Shown here piece by piece: positions 17,165 through 25,710 of a DNA stretch of 64,000 nt. The first letter of the stretch is position 1. Each line of letters starts with the position of its first letter. Position numbers and translations under genes: made by a program. The notes below the pieces were generated by a model, which worked only from the letters and a program-made list of their open reading frames with translations, was not told the origin of the DNA and ran no database searches. The DNA is from Methylonatrum kenyense (GTDB lineage: Bacteria > Pseudomonadota > Gammaproteobacteria > Nitrococcales > Aquisalimonadaceae), in the NCBI RefSeq assembly GCF_023195885.1, contig NZ_JALPKO010000002.1, positions 62,001-126,000 on the forward strand, given 5' to 3'.

Positions 17165-18373
17165 TCAACCTCCCACCAGGGTCTGCTTCAGACGGGACAG
17201 GAGGCCTGTCGGAGCGGCAGGCCTGAACAACTGGCCGTTGAGACGACAGACGGCGCGATGGTAAGGCTCCCGCTTGTTTTGCTGGTCCAGCATCTTGCCG
17301 GTATTGCGCAACAACAGGCGTGCCTGTTCGTTAGCCGGCAGCACACCGGCCAGCGGCAAACCGAAGTTCTCGGCCAGGGCGTCCGCCCGCGGCGGCACGC
17401 GTTTGTCATAACGATCGACCAGCAGATGCGTCTCAGCCGGCAGTATCTCGGCATCGCGCAATTTGCGCAGCACCGACAGGTTCTGCCGACAGCTGCTGAC
17501 CGACTGCTCGACAATCCAGATCAGGCGATCCGCATTGGCCAGCATCACGTGGAGGAATTCCGAATCGGGGACACCGCCAAGGTTGACGATGATGCGGCGG
17601 TAATAACGCCGCAACGTGCCCAGCAGCAGATACAGTTCGGCGGAGCTGACCTTGCCCAGGTCATCATCATCGGGCATCAACGCCAGCACACGCAGACCAC
17701 CGTCCTGACGGGGTATCGCGCCATCCAGCATTTGCTGGTCCAGCCGTCGCAGATTAGCTACCGCGTCGAGAAAACCGAATTCGGGCTCGGTCCCCAGACA
17801 ATCCACCACCTCGCCGGTCGGCATGCCCAGGTCGATCAGCAGCACATCCTCGGGCGGGTCGTTGCGCCGATGCGGCTGACAGCGGGCCAACTGCAGTGCA
17901 AAGGTCACCGTGTCAGTGCCCGGGCGGGCGCCATAGATCGCGGTGATGCTGGATTCGCTGCGACGCAGGTCCGTTGCATCGGTGGCGTCCGGCTCCGGCG
18001 CCCGGCTGGTGGCCAGGCGGCGGATCAGACCGGTCAGTTCACTGGTGCGACTGGCAGGGGTGATGAAGTCGCGGGCACCGGCACGCATGGCGGCAAGGAC
18101 CAGGCCCGTCTCGGCATCGTCGGCCAATGCGACCACCGCCACCGCCGGTCGCGCCGCCACCAGACCCTCGATCAATGAAGCCTGTCGACCGATTCGATCC
18201 CGGTCCAGCTCGACAACGATCAACGACGTCGTCGTCGAGTCCAGCAGGCGCACCAGGTCCTCCAGCGACGGCTCCGTGGTATCCACCACCTCGCATTCAC
18301 CCTGCAACGAGGTCCGCAACCAGTTCTGGTAACGGGCGGTCACGAAGGCGGCAAGAATGGTCTCCGCCGTCAT
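17165..18373 (-). CDS. tadZ: TadZ/CpaE-like localization protein with degenerate Walker A
   Basis: 402 residues. An atypical receiver-like N-terminal domain (about 1-130, RAGARDFITPASRTSEL) precedes a MinD/ParA-like ATPase fold (about 140-380, with VLLIDLGMPTG, RRIIVNLGGVPDS and LLVDRYDKR). The position of the deviant Walker A reads YGARPGTDTVTF, so the usual lysines of KGGVGKT are missing and ATP hydrolysis is doubtful. TadZ proteins direct the Tad apparatus to a cell site; some members are known to have weak ATPase motifs. It lies 81 bases from rcpA and four from tadA. Confidence 0.85.
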   Translation of the reverse strand: MTAETILAAFVTARYQNWLRTSLQGECEVVDTTEPSLEDLVRLLDSTTTSLIVVELDRDRIGRQASLIEGLVAARPAVAVVALADDAETGLVLAAMRAGARDFITPASRTSELTGLIRRLATSRAPEPDATDATDLRRSESSITAIYGARPGTDTVTFALQLARCQPHRRNDPPEDVLLIDLGMPTGEVVDCLGTEPEFGFLDAVANLRRLDQQMLDGAIPRQDGGLRVLALMPDDDDLGKVSSAELYLLLGTLRRYYRRIIVNLGGVPDSEFLHVMLANADRLIWIVEQSVSSCRQNLSVLRKLRDAEILPAETHLLVDRYDKRVPPRADALAENFGLPLAGVLPANEQARLLLRNTGKMLDQQNKREPYHRAVCRLNGQLFRPAAPTGLLSRLKQTLVGG

Positions 18374-18454
18374 GCCGCCACCCCGGCTTTCATTCCGCTG
18401 AATCCCTGCTGCATCCCCATCTCTCGTGTCTTCCCCGCACCCGCGCGAGCGGCG

Positions 18455-19720
18455 TCAATTCGAGAATCCCGGCCCGGTGTCGCTGCCCTCGATGGCATCC
18501 AGCCCCTGGAACATATGACGGAAGAAACCCGGCCGGTACTGGCGGTATTCCTCGCCTGGCAACGGCGGCAATTCGGCGTCGGAGCGCAATGGTTGCACCA
18601 GCCGGGGCGTGACAATCATGACCAGTTCCCGGTCCTCGGTATCCAGCTGCGAGGAACGAAAGAACGCGCCCAGGATCGGGATATTCGACAGCCCCGGTAA
18701 GCGGTCCATGCCGCCCGTGATTTCGGTGCTGATCAGGCCGCTGATGACAAAGCTCTCACCGTCACCCAGCGACACCGTGGTATCGGTGCGTCGGACCCGC
18801 AAGGCAGGCACCTCCACATCGCCACTGCTGACTGCGGCGGTGAAATCCAGCTCGCTGACTTCCGGTGCCACCTTCATCACGATGCGGTTTTCGTCCAGCA
18901 CCGTGGGCGTTAGCGAGAGACGAACACCGAATTCCTTGAACTGGATCGTGACCGCCTCGCTGACCCCCGCCTGCACCGGCACCGGAAACTCGCCACCGGC
19001 GAGGAAGGTCGCCGTCTGCCCGCTCAGGGTGACCAGGCTGGGTTCCGCGAGCGTCGAAGCGAAACCGGAACTTTCCAGCGCATTGATGATGGATACGAAG
19101 GTCGTACGTCCGCCTCCGGCGCTGAAGGCGAAATTAAAGCCTCCTCCTGGGGAAACCCGGCCATCGAATCCGCCCGTGCGCCTACCGATCGGCGGCCCTG
19201 CTGATCCACTAATGCCGATGTCGCTAAGCACGCCGTCCGAGCCGAGCGCCGCCCGATTTCCTCGACGGCCGGCGAAAAACCTGCTGCCGGCCTCCAGCAG
19301 ACGCTGCCGGCTGACCTCGACGATCCGGATATCGGCCTGCACCTGCGGAATGCCAGGACCCGGCTGCGCCGGGTCCGTCGCGCTGGCACCACTGGCCGCC
19401 AGGGCACTGGGTTGACTGACCAGCAGCAGCAGGCGATCCGGCTCCTCGGAGCAACGGGTCCAGACCATCAGGCTGGTGGCACCGGCACTGACCGCCGTGA
19501 CCAGCAACTCCTGATCCTCGATCAGTTCCACATCGGCCACCTCGGCATCGCCAACGGCGATGCGACGAATCGGCGTCGGGTACTCCAGCGTGTCCTGCGT
19601 GCCGGCATAGAATTCCTGCACCCGGGGCACGTTTTCGGCACGATCACAGTCGGCCTCGACCGCCACGCTGGCAAGCATCAGGCAGGCGAGGGCAAGGCCG
19701 CCCAGCGGCAGACGGGGCAT
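18455..19720 (-). CDS. rcpA: RcpA/CpaC outer-membrane secretin of the Tad pilus
   Basis: 421 residues with a signal peptide (cleavage near VEADC). The pilus-assembly N-terminal domain (about 35-115, LEYPTPIRRIAVGDAEVADV) is followed by a secretin domain (about 200-385) with VPVQAGVSEAVTIQFKEFGV, GLISTEITGGMDRLPGLSN and IPILGAFFRSSQLDTEDREL. It forms the outer-membrane pore for the pilus. Its ATG shares one base with the rcpC stop (TGATG). It is shorter than the family average, but the secretin domain is complete. Confidence 0.93.
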   Translation of the reverse strand: MPRLPLGGLALACLMLASVAVEADCDRAENVPRVQEFYAGTQDTLEYPTPIRRIAVGDAEVADVELIEDQELLVTAVSAGATSLMVWTRCSEEPDRLLLLVSQPSALAASGASATDPAQPGPGIPQVQADIRIVEVSRQRLLEAGSRFFAGRRGNRAALGSDGVLSDIGISGSAGPPIGRRTGGFDGRVSPGGGFNFAFSAGGGRTTFVSIINALESSGFASTLAEPSLVTLSGQTATFLAGGEFPVPVQAGVSEAVTIQFKEFGVRLSLTPTVLDENRIVMKVAPEVSELDFTAAVSSGDVEVPALRVRRTDTTVSLGDGESFVISGLISTEITGGMDRLPGLSNIPILGAFFRSSQLDTEDRELVMIVTPRLVQPLRSDAELPPLPGEEYRQYRPGFFRHMFQGLDAIEGSDTGPGFSN

Positions 19721-20622
19721 CAGCGTTCTACCTCCTGGCGGCTGGTTCCACGGTGAATGGAAACCGGGGATCGGGTCGGCGCCTGATTACGCGCCTCGGG
19801 TGTCGGCTCACCGCCCGGACGTGAATACTCGGAAGGTCGTGCGAACAAGGCCTCCTCGGTGAGGCCACCGACCACGACATCGTCCTCGGGCTGACCGGTC
19901 AGGGCCAGGCTGAGGCGGCCATGCTGCTGCGCCATCAGTAATACCGGAACGGCCTCGCGCTCCAGCGCCAGGACGGCGGTACGGGACCCGGTGTCCTGCT
20001 CACGTTCACCGTCGTCGTTTCGCTCAAGGGAAGGTCCGAAGCTGAGCACGGCGGCGTACTCGACCAGCACCCGGGAGGCGTCTTCCGATTCATCCTCCAG
20101 GTGTGCCAGCACGTCGACATGATCACCGGGCTTCAGCAGGCCGCCGACCGCGGCCAACTCGTCCACCGGCACCGCGAATGCCCGCTGCCCCGGCCGCAGG
20201 CGATCGGCCAGCGCATCCGGTGCGCGCAGCAAGTCAGTGGTGATGACATCACCTGCCTCCAGGTCTTCCCGCAGGCGATGGTCCACACCCTGGTCGCGCC
20301 CGCCGATGGCCGTTTCCGGCGCGTCATCCATGTGTTTCAGTTCCAGGTCATCCAGCAGCAACCGCGTCCCGGCGGTCAGGTCGCGGGCAAGCACGACCAC
20401 CTCCCGCGCTACCGGCTCCGGCTCGGACGGGTCCTCGACAAGCTCGGGCTCTTCCTCGACATCCTCCGGCTCGTCGGTTTCCGGCGCTTCCTCGACCGGC
20501 ACGGGCTCGCGCTCGACAACATCGATGCCGGTGTCGTTCTGAAGCCGCAGCCCGAGAACGATAAGGACGATCGCCCCGGTACCCAACAGCACAGCAAGGG
20601 CTGTAATGACTCGGCTGCTCAT
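19720..20622 (-). CDS. rcpC: RcpC/CpaB, periplasmic Tad pilus protein
   Basis: From ATG 20622 (GGAAA about six bases upstream) the protein has 300 residues. It has one membrane anchor (about 7-27), a long linker almost entirely of Glu, Pro, Val and Asp (about 30-75), an SAF/antifreeze-like domain (about 78-150, LARDLTAGTRLLLDDLELKH) and the RcpC domain (GDHVDVLAHL, then VLLMAQQHGRLSLAL). It joins inner-membrane parts with the secretin. It is first in the minus-strand operon and divergent from flp, so its expression should be controlled from 20623-20874. Confidence 0.9.
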   Translation of the reverse strand: MSSRVITALAVLLGTGAIVLIVLGLRLQNDTGIDVVEREPVPVEEAPETDEPEDVEEEPELVEDPSEPEPVAREVVVLARDLTAGTRLLLDDLELKHMDDAPETAIGGRDQGVDHRLREDLEAGDVITTDLLRAPDALADRLRPGQRAFAVPVDELAAVGGLLKPGDHVDVLAHLEDESEDASRVLVEYAAVLSFGPSLERNDDGEREQDTGSRTAVLALEREAVPVLLMAQQHGRLSLALTGQPEDDVVVGGLTEEALFARPSEYSRPGGEPTPEARNQAPTRSPVSIHRGTSRQEVER

Positions 20623-20693
20623 GCGAGTTTCCGTTTTGTGAAATCTCAAGCACCAACGGCTCCAGTCCGGGAACCGCTGGACAGTCGCGCATA

Positions 20694-20843
20694 AAGTGAT
20701 TTCGCTTATTCGACGGTATCAACTGCCCGTGGTGCACGTTGTGACTGGCGTCACTAAATTCGGCCCGGTTTTCAGATATTTCTTGGTAAAACAAAGTGCC
20801 AGGGATTATGTACGCACAAAGAAAAGTGATGACGAAATCACTT
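20694..20843. promoter_or_regulatory. paired inverted operator-like sites between rcpC and flp
   Basis: AAGTGATTTCG at 20694-20704 recurs in inverted orientation as CGAAATCACTT at 20833-20843. The second copy is also part of a perfect 7-bp dyad (AAGTGAT at 20824-20830, ATCACTT at 20837-20843). Between them lies GTGAC-TGGC-GTCAC (20741-20754). One copy is near rcpC and the other near flp, as expected for a divergently acting regulator such as the neighbouring PprB-like protein (inference). Confidence 0.5.
20783..20811 (+). promoter_or_regulatory. candidate flp promoter
   Basis: TTGGTA (20783-20788), a 17-base spacer and TTATGT (20806-20811) lie about 65 bases upstream of the flp ATG, with the 7-bp dyad downstream of the predicted start point. 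The -10 match is moderate. Confidence 0.35.
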
Positions 20844-20874
20844 CAAAAGCTTGTTTAAACTGAGGAGGTACAAA

Positions 20875-21069
20875 ATGTTGTACGTTAAAATGCTTCGCAA
20901 CACCCTCCGTCGTTTCGTGAAGGATGAGCGCGGGGCGAGCGCCATTGAATACGCCCTTATTGCTGCGATGGTGGCGATTGCACTTGTCACCTTTGTTCCG
21001 GAGATCAACGCGGCAGTTTCCGGAATTTTTGAACAGATCCGAGACGCTCTGCAGGGTACTGAGAGTTAA
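20875..21069 (+). CDS. flp: Flp major pilin
   Basis: 64 residues from ATG 20875, preceded by GAGGAGG at ideal spacing. After a basic leader comes the type IVb prepilin site: Gly then ASAIEYALIAAMVAIAL, with the Glu-Tyr pair at mature positions 5-6 that defines Flp pilins. The mature pilin is about 40 residues, nearly all membrane helix. It is the structural subunit of the Tad pilus, processed by the peptidase encoded 125 bases downstream. Local base composition is more AT-rich than in neighbouring genes. Confidence 0.96.
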   Translation: MLYVKMLRNTLRRFVKDERGASAIEYALIAAMVAIALVTFVPEINAAVSGIFEQIRDALQGTES

Positions 21070-21132
21070 ATTATCGAACAAGCGATTCACCAAAAAACCC
21101 CGATGGGGGCCTCTCTTAGGACGTGCTGCGCG

Positions 21133-21157
21133 TCCGTGCGAGACTTGCTCGCACGGA
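21133..21157. other. perfect hairpin between flp and tadV
   Basis: TCCGTGCGAG (21133-21142) and CTCGCACGGA (21148-21157) form a 10-bp perfect stem with loop ACTTG. There is no T-run after it. Placed between a highly expressed pilin and its peptidase, it could stabilise the flp transcript 3' end or attenuate read-through (inference). Confidence 0.6.
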
Positions 21158-21194
21158 ATCCGCCGCAATAGACTTCGGTGATTGGGTCTGACAG

Positions 21195-21647
21195 GTGACG
21201 GGCTGGCTCTTCTTATTGCTGACACTCACCCTGCTCATCTGCGCAGCAACGTCTGATCTCGTTCAGCGAAGGATTCCAAACACGCTGATCGCGAGCGCGG
21301 CGATTTTCTTATCAATATGTGCCTTCCTAGATCAGGAAGGCATCCTGCCTTGGGTGGGGCTTGCCTACGGATTGATTGGCCTTATGACCGCCTTGGTATT
21401 TACTCTGCCAGGCTGGCTTCTCAATAAAGTCGGTGGTGGCGACGTGAAACTGTCGATGCTGCTTGGAGCATTTCTCGGCCCAACGGGATACATTTTGTCG
21501 GTGGTCCTGGCATTGCCTTTCGGACTGATTTTCCTGGTTGGCCACCGCTTAGCCGCGAGACCAATTCCGGTGGACTTACCCGTGGGCGCCTTCCTGGCGG
21601 GAGGTGCCAGCGTCGTGCTACTGGTTGCCTCCTGGTCTACCGTCTGA
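21195..21647 (+). CDS. tadV: TadV/CpaA prepilin peptidase (A24A family)
   Basis: 150 residues with GTG start. About five hydrophobic helices. The two aspartates of the A24 peptidase active site appear in DLVQRRIPN (about residue 22) and GGGDVKLSMLLGA (about residue 80). It cleaves the Flp leader peptide at the inner membrane. Lacking the N-terminal methylase domain, it is of the short TadV type. It follows flp, is codirectional, and is the last plus-strand gene before the MITE-like element. Confidence 0.92.
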   Translation: MTGWLFLLLTLTLLICAATSDLVQRRIPNTLIASAAIFLSICAFLDQEGILPWVGLAYGLIGLMTALVFTLPGWLLNKVGGGDVKLSMLLGAFLGPTGYILSVVLALPFGLIFLVGHRLAARPIPVDLPVGAFLAGGASVVLLVASWSTV

Positions 21648-21652
21648 CGCGG

Positions 21653-22006
21653 GAATCGATCAGTGTTTCCTTAAGGAAACACTGATTTATTCGCACGCCT
21701 GCGTTGGAGTCCGCATTTTTCTCCGAGGCAAGACACAAGGGTGCATTAAGCGCAGCGAATGCACGCGGTGTCAGGCATCCCGGTGCGGTAGGCCCTCCCA
21801 GGATAAGTCGGGCCATGGGAGACCCGGGCAGACCGGCCGGCCAGGCCAATTCGATAACGGATCACACCGCGCGGGCCCGCTGCGCTTGACCCGCCCTACG
21901 CATCTGGCCAGGAGCAGGTTGCCTTGGGTAGTGGGCGGCACCGCGCCGTGCCAGATGACCAAAACCGGCTTCGGGCGCAGGCGCGGGAATCGCTCAGTGT
22001 TTCCTT
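21653..22006. mobile_element. MITE-like element with 31-bp terminal inverted repeats
   Basis: Left end 21673-21703 and right end 21976-22006 are inverted copies matching at 26 of 31 bases (shared AAGGAAACACTGA, ATTC, TGCG). They enclose about 270 GC-rich bases with no convincing gene. A further inverted half-copy at 21653-21672 creates a palindrome around TTTCCTTAAGGAAA. The right end provides TTA, the complement of the response-regulator stop codon at 22005-22007. No target-site duplication is obvious. The 357 bases between tadV and the regulator hold nothing else. Confidence 0.55.
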
Positions 22007-22754
22007 AACCTCCGCGGTGCCACTTCTCGTAGGCCAGCGCAAGCTGTGTCCTGTTGTAGAGCCCGGTGGCTCGCAGGATCCGCGAGACATGCAGCTTCAC
22101 GGTACTTTCCGACATGTCCAGTTCGCACGCGATCTGAAAGTTGTTCATGCCCCGAGCCACCAGCGATAGCACTTCTTTCTGTCTGGGGGTAAGCCGCAGG
22201 TCCTCCGGTATGCTGGAACCAGCATGGCCGGATTCAACATCCATGGCCGCACCAAGCGTGCTGCGCCCATTCAGGTTCTCCATGCGCTGATTGATGCTTT
22301 CTATGGCCGTCGCCAGTTCCTCCAGCCGCGAAAAAAAACCGGAATCCATCGCCAGGCGTTGCTTCTGCTCGAAATAGGATTGCTGCAGACGCCCCGCAAT
22401 TTCCACCAGCTCATCCAGGTCCACCGGCTTGCGCAGATAATCGGCGACTCCCAGCCGGAGGGCCTGGATCAGTTCATCCTCGCCGCCGTGGCCGGTGAAG
22501 ATCACGACTTCTAGCGGGCGACCGTCGGGCAGAAACTCTCCGAGATCCCGGATAAACGATAGGCCGTCCTTTTCCGGCATGCGCAGGTCAATCAAGAGCA
22601 ACCCGATGTCCTCGTCGTCAGCGAGACGCTCGCGGGCCCTGAGTGGCGAGGTTTCGCCGATGCAGTCAAAGCCCTCGGCATTGAGAAACTCGGTCAACTC
22701 CTCGACAATATCCGCCTCGTCGTCGAGAACCAGCAACTTGCAGGGACCCGTCAT
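22005..22754 (-). CDS. PprB-like LuxR-type response regulator
   Basis: 249 residues. The receiver domain (1-125) has the acidic pair Asp11-Asp12, the phospho-acceptor Asp56 (LLLIDLRMPEKDG), FTGHGG and YLRKPVDL. A linker leads to a LuxR/NarL helix-turn-helix (about 185-245, LTPRQKEVLSLVARGMNNFQIA). It overlaps the kinase gene by four bases. Position inside a Tad locus and domain order match PprB of Pseudomonas aeruginosa, the known activator of flp and tad genes, so I infer the same job here. The stop codon lies in the MITE-like repeat. Confidence 0.88.
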   Translation of the reverse strand: MTGPCKLLVLDDEADIVEELTEFLNAEGFDCIGETSPLRARERLADDEDIGLLLIDLRMPEKDGLSFIRDLGEFLPDGRPLEVVIFTGHGGEDELIQALRLGVADYLRKPVDLDELVEIAGRLQQSYFEQKQRLAMDSGFFSRLEELATAIESINQRMENLNGRSTLGAAMDVESGHAGSSIPEDLRLTPRQKEVLSLVARGMNNFQIACELDMSESTVKLHVSRILRATGLYNRTQLALAYEKWHRGG

Positions 22755-25000
22755 GGGGCTGTGCCTCCTTCCTGATTTTCGTTTGCCGAAGGCAGCTCGA
22801 TCTGAAATTCCGCACCGCCCCCGACGTTGCGTGCGGACAGGTGTCCGCCCATGTCATTGATCATCCCGTAGCTGATGGACAGCCCGAGTCCGGTTCCCTT
22901 GCCAACCTCCTTGGTGGTGAAAAACGGCTCGAAAATCCGCGGCAACAACGCATCCGGAATGCCTCCGCCGGTATCCTGCACGCGCACGGACAAACTGGAT
23001 TCCGAGCCGAGTTGCGTCACGATTCGCACTTCGCCGGCAATGCTGTCCGGGTGGCTGTCTCCGGGCCCACTGGCCAGGATCGCGTCTTTCGCATTGAGCA
23101 TCAGGTTGATCAACACCTGTTCAAGCTGCTCGCGATGACCGAACACCGGGGGTAAATCCCGCCCGGGCCGTAAATCCAGTGAGATACGGTGGCGCACGAG
23201 TTCGGGCTCCGCCATGTCCACCGCCTCGGAGACCGCCGCATTCAGTTCGAAGCCGGTCGGCTCGCGCCCGGAAGCCCGGCCGAATCGTCGTATGTTGTCG
23301 ACGATCTCCGACGCCCGGCCAACCTGATCTTCCATGCGCTCCAGCTTGGCGAGAATCGCATCCGGATCGATCTCGCCACGGCCAAGCCGGCTACGGGTAT
23401 TGCGGATGGTCAGGCGCATCACGTTAAGCGGTTGATTCAACTCGTGCGCGACGCCGGTCGCCATGACGCCGAGTGCTGCCATCTTGCCCGCCTGGATCAG
23501 CTGCTCCTGGGTTTCCCGCGGGCTGGTGTTGTCCTGTCCCACCGATTGCACTTCCTCCAGCAGTCCGTTGCTGCTGAAAAAGCCCCGATCGGTCCAGGCA
23601 TACCAGCGTTGGCGCTGGTCCGACATCTGCTCGTTGATTTCGTACCGCACCGCCGGTTCCGCTTCAGTCAATGCGGAAAGCCGGCGCAGATGCGCGTCGC
23701 GGGCCGCCTCGGGCAGAAACTCCTGCCAGGACCGGCCCTGCATTGCCTCCGGCTCCAGTCCGAAATGCTCGGCACAGGCCTGATTGGCATAGGTAATCGT
23801 GTAATCGGCGCGGTAACGACAAATCATCGCCGGCGCATCGTCCAGCAAGCCGCGAAACCGCTGTTCACCATCATGCAGGGACGCCTGCATGCGGTACTCG
23901 TCGGTCAGGTCGGTACATATCGCGAGCAGATATTCATCACCATCCGGCCGCTGCTGACACACACCCTGCTCCGCGAAATACAACCATTCCTGCTTACGAT
24001 TACGGATCCGATAACGCAGCCCGTAACTACCGCCGGGCTGCTGCCGCCGGCGTATCTGCATCAACCGTCCGAGGTCGTCCGGATGAATCAGCGACTCCAC
24101 GGTGCCGGGCGCGTGCAAATCGCTTTGTCCACGACCAAGGCGCATGGCCAGTGCGGCGCTGACGGACTCCAGTTCCCAGCTTTCGCCGACCCGGCTGTAC
24201 CGCTGCAACAGCAGGCCATCCGTGCCCTCCAGGTCCTCCGCGAGCAGTTCCTCACTGGCCTGTGCCGGCTCCCTTTCAATGGTCACGATGCCATTGGCGC
24301 CTGCGAGTGTCGCGACGCCTTGCCAGCGCGCGTATCCGGCACCGTCGGTCAAGGCGAGCCTGAATCGGCAGTCGATCACCTCGCCCGCATCGGCAGTGCG
24401 CAGTAATTCCCGCAGGGTTGCACGCGCTGCGCCTGACATCTGCCGCAGCGGTTCCGGCTCCCAATCTTCCGCGGACCGTTCCTGCTTGCGGAAGCTCTGC
24501 GTATCCCGCCGCCAGAACCAGTAATGGACACCTGGAACATCCACCGCCGAACGATGCACCGGCTGTTCCGAAAACAGCCGGTTCGTCACCTGACGCAGGC
24601 CGATGGCCAACTGATTCAGTCGTGGCGCTGGCGGACGCTGTCGCGCTGCATGCCAGGCGAGAATCAGAATCCCGAGCAAACCACCACGACCAGGCAGCGG
24701 GAATGCAACGGTGCCGCCGATGAAACCGGCGGAGAGTCGAACGCTCTCGCCTGACTGCAAGGCCGGCAAATGCCGCTCGGAGACGGGCGGCGGCGGCCGG
24801 CGCGAACCTTCCGGCGCATACAGGGCCTCTGCGACAAGGACATCGCGCGGCACCAGCCAGCCGTAGCTTGCGTCGGCCGATCGCGCCACGATATGCAGCA
24901 CCTGGCCCAGGTCCGCCGGACAGTCATCGGCTGACTCGGCTGAGCCGAGCCAGTCAAGGCAGGCGTCAAGGGAGCGTATTTTCAGTTGAGTATCCGACAT
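22751..25000 (-). CDS. PprA-like PAS-containing histidine kinase
   Basis: From ATG 25000 the protein has 749 residues and no clear membrane segment, so it is probably cytoplasmic. A GAF-like N-terminal part (about 20-150) is followed by PAS/PAC regions (about 250-365 and 375-490), a dimerisation helix with [15 protein letters not shown] (phospho-His near residue 518), and an HATPase domain with an N-box (LMLNAKDAI), DTGGGIPD and [12 protein letters not shown]. It is paired with the overlapping regulator gene. An in-frame ATG at 25084 would place the start against the palindrome at 25086-25101, so 25000 is preferred but not certain. Confidence 0.85.
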   Translation of the reverse strand: MSDTQLKIRSLDACLDWLGSAESADDCPADLGQVLHIVARSADASYGWLVPRDVLVAEALYAPEGSRRPPPPVSERHLPALQSGESVRLSAGFIGGTVAFPLPGRGGLLGILILAWHAARQRPPAPRLNQLAIGLRQVTNRLFSEQPVHRSAVDVPGVHYWFWRRDTQSFRKQERSAEDWEPEPLRQMSGAARATLRELLRTADAGEVIDCRFRLALTDGAGYARWQGVATLAGANGIVTIEREPAQASEELLAEDLEGTDGLLLQRYSRVGESWELESVSAALAMRLGRGQSDLHAPGTVESLIHPDDLGRLMQIRRRQQPGGSYGLRYRIRNRKQEWLYFAEQGVCQQRPDGDEYLLAICTDLTDEYRMQASLHDGEQRFRGLLDDAPAMICRYRADYTITYANQACAEHFGLEPEAMQGRSWQEFLPEAARDAHLRRLSALTEAEPAVRYEINEQMSDQRQRWYAWTDRGFFSSNGLLEEVQSVGQDNTSPRETQEQLIQAGKMAALGVMATGVAHELNQPLNVMRLTIRNTRSRLGRGEIDPDAILAKLERMEDQVGRASEIVDNIRRFGRASGREPTGFELNAAVSEAVDMAEPELVRHRISLDLRPGRDLPPVFGHREQLEQVLINLMLNAKDAILASGPGDSHPDSIAGEVRIVTQLGSESSLSVRVQDTGGGIPDALLPRIFEPFFTTKEVGKGTGLGLSISYGMINDMGGHLSARNVGGGAEFQIELPSANENQEGGTAP

Positions 25001-25085
25001 CGTCCGACGCAGGCCAGAAAGCATTGAATTGTGTGAGCCCTGTGGCGGATTTTGCTCGAAATATCGGGCATTTTGCGTGGACATG

Positions 25086-25101
25086 GGTCACAGTTGTGAC
25101 C
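25086..25101. promoter_or_regulatory. 16-bp palindrome between the kinase gene and tadE
   Basis: GGTCACA-GT-TGTGACC, a perfect 7-bp dyad in the divergent gap. It shares GTTGTGAC with 20738-20745 in the rcpC-flp gap. It is a candidate operator for a common regulator of the Tad locus (inference). Confidence 0.5.
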
Positions 25102-25125
25102 TGTCGGCTGCAGAGGATCTTGCCA

Positions 25126-25608
25126 ATGGCCGTGCTCCGGACCACCCGCCCGAGAAACCGGACAAAGCTTCTTCAGTCAGGTGCCGTCGCCATTGAGTTC
25201 GCGCTACTGTTCGCGCTGGCGTTCGCGCTGTTCTACGGCGCCGTGGTCTATGCGGTCACGTTTCTGCTCTCGCAGAGCTTTGAGTCGGCCGCTGCCGAAG
25301 GCACCCGGGCAGCCGTGTCCGTGGATCGCGACAATCCCGACAACGGCGCCGGAAACTGCTCCGGTTATGCCGATTGCGTCAGCCAGGAGGCGACCAACGC
25401 GGCCCTCGAACGACTCGCCTTTCTACCCGCCAATATGCGGGAGCGGGTTGAAGTCGAACCGCAGTTGAATGGCGAGACACTGGAATTGCTGGTCATCATT
25501 CGTGACTATGGCGCGGCGCCTCCACTGCCACCGATACCGCTGCCAGGTCTCGGCTCGATCCCGCCGTTACCGGACAACCTGTCCGCAGTGAGCCGGATTC
25601 GGCTCTAA
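25126..25608 (+). CDS. TadE/TadF-like pseudopilin
   Basis: 160 residues from ATG 25126 (AGAGGAT about nine bases before). After a basic leader, SGAVAIEFALLFALAFALFYGA is the TadE-type prepilin-like membrane helix. A periplasmic domain with two cysteines (NCSGYADC) and a Pro-rich tail follow. TadE and TadF are minor pseudopilins needed for pilus biogenesis and are cleaved by TadV. Only one such gene is visible here, as a lone plus-strand gene facing away from the kinase. Confidence 0.85.
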   Translation: MAVLRTTRPRNRTKLLQSGAVAIEFALLFALAFALFYGAVVYAVTFLLSQSFESAAAEGTRAAVSVDRDNPDNGAGNCSGYADCVSQEATNAALERLAFLPANMRERVEVEPQLNGETLELLVIIRDYGAAPPLPPIPLPGLGSIPPLPDNLSAVSRIRL

Positions 25609-25621
25609 GGAAACAAAAAAA

Positions 25622-25647
25622 GCCGATCCGTCACAGCACGGATCGGC
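25622..25647 (-). terminator. intrinsic terminator (canonical on minus strand, possibly bidirectional)
   Basis: GCCGATCCGT-CACAGC-ACGGATCGGC forms a 10-bp stem. Read on the minus strand it is followed at once by TTTTTTTG, so it ends the lipoprotein transcript. On the plus strand, behind tadE, the T-rich stretch comes about 10 bases later and termination is weaker. Confidence 0.85.
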
Positions 25648-25710
25648 CCAGTCGGCTTCTAATTATTATTTTCCCCTCGTAACTTAGGAAGCAGGCATCA
25701 GAAATGGCGG

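Noticed and set aside
20650-20874. Sigma-54 promoter for rcpC (TGGCACTTTGTTTTA on the minus strand)
   Set aside because: The -24-like TGGCAC is present but the -12 GC pair is missing at the right distance, so the match is insufficient.
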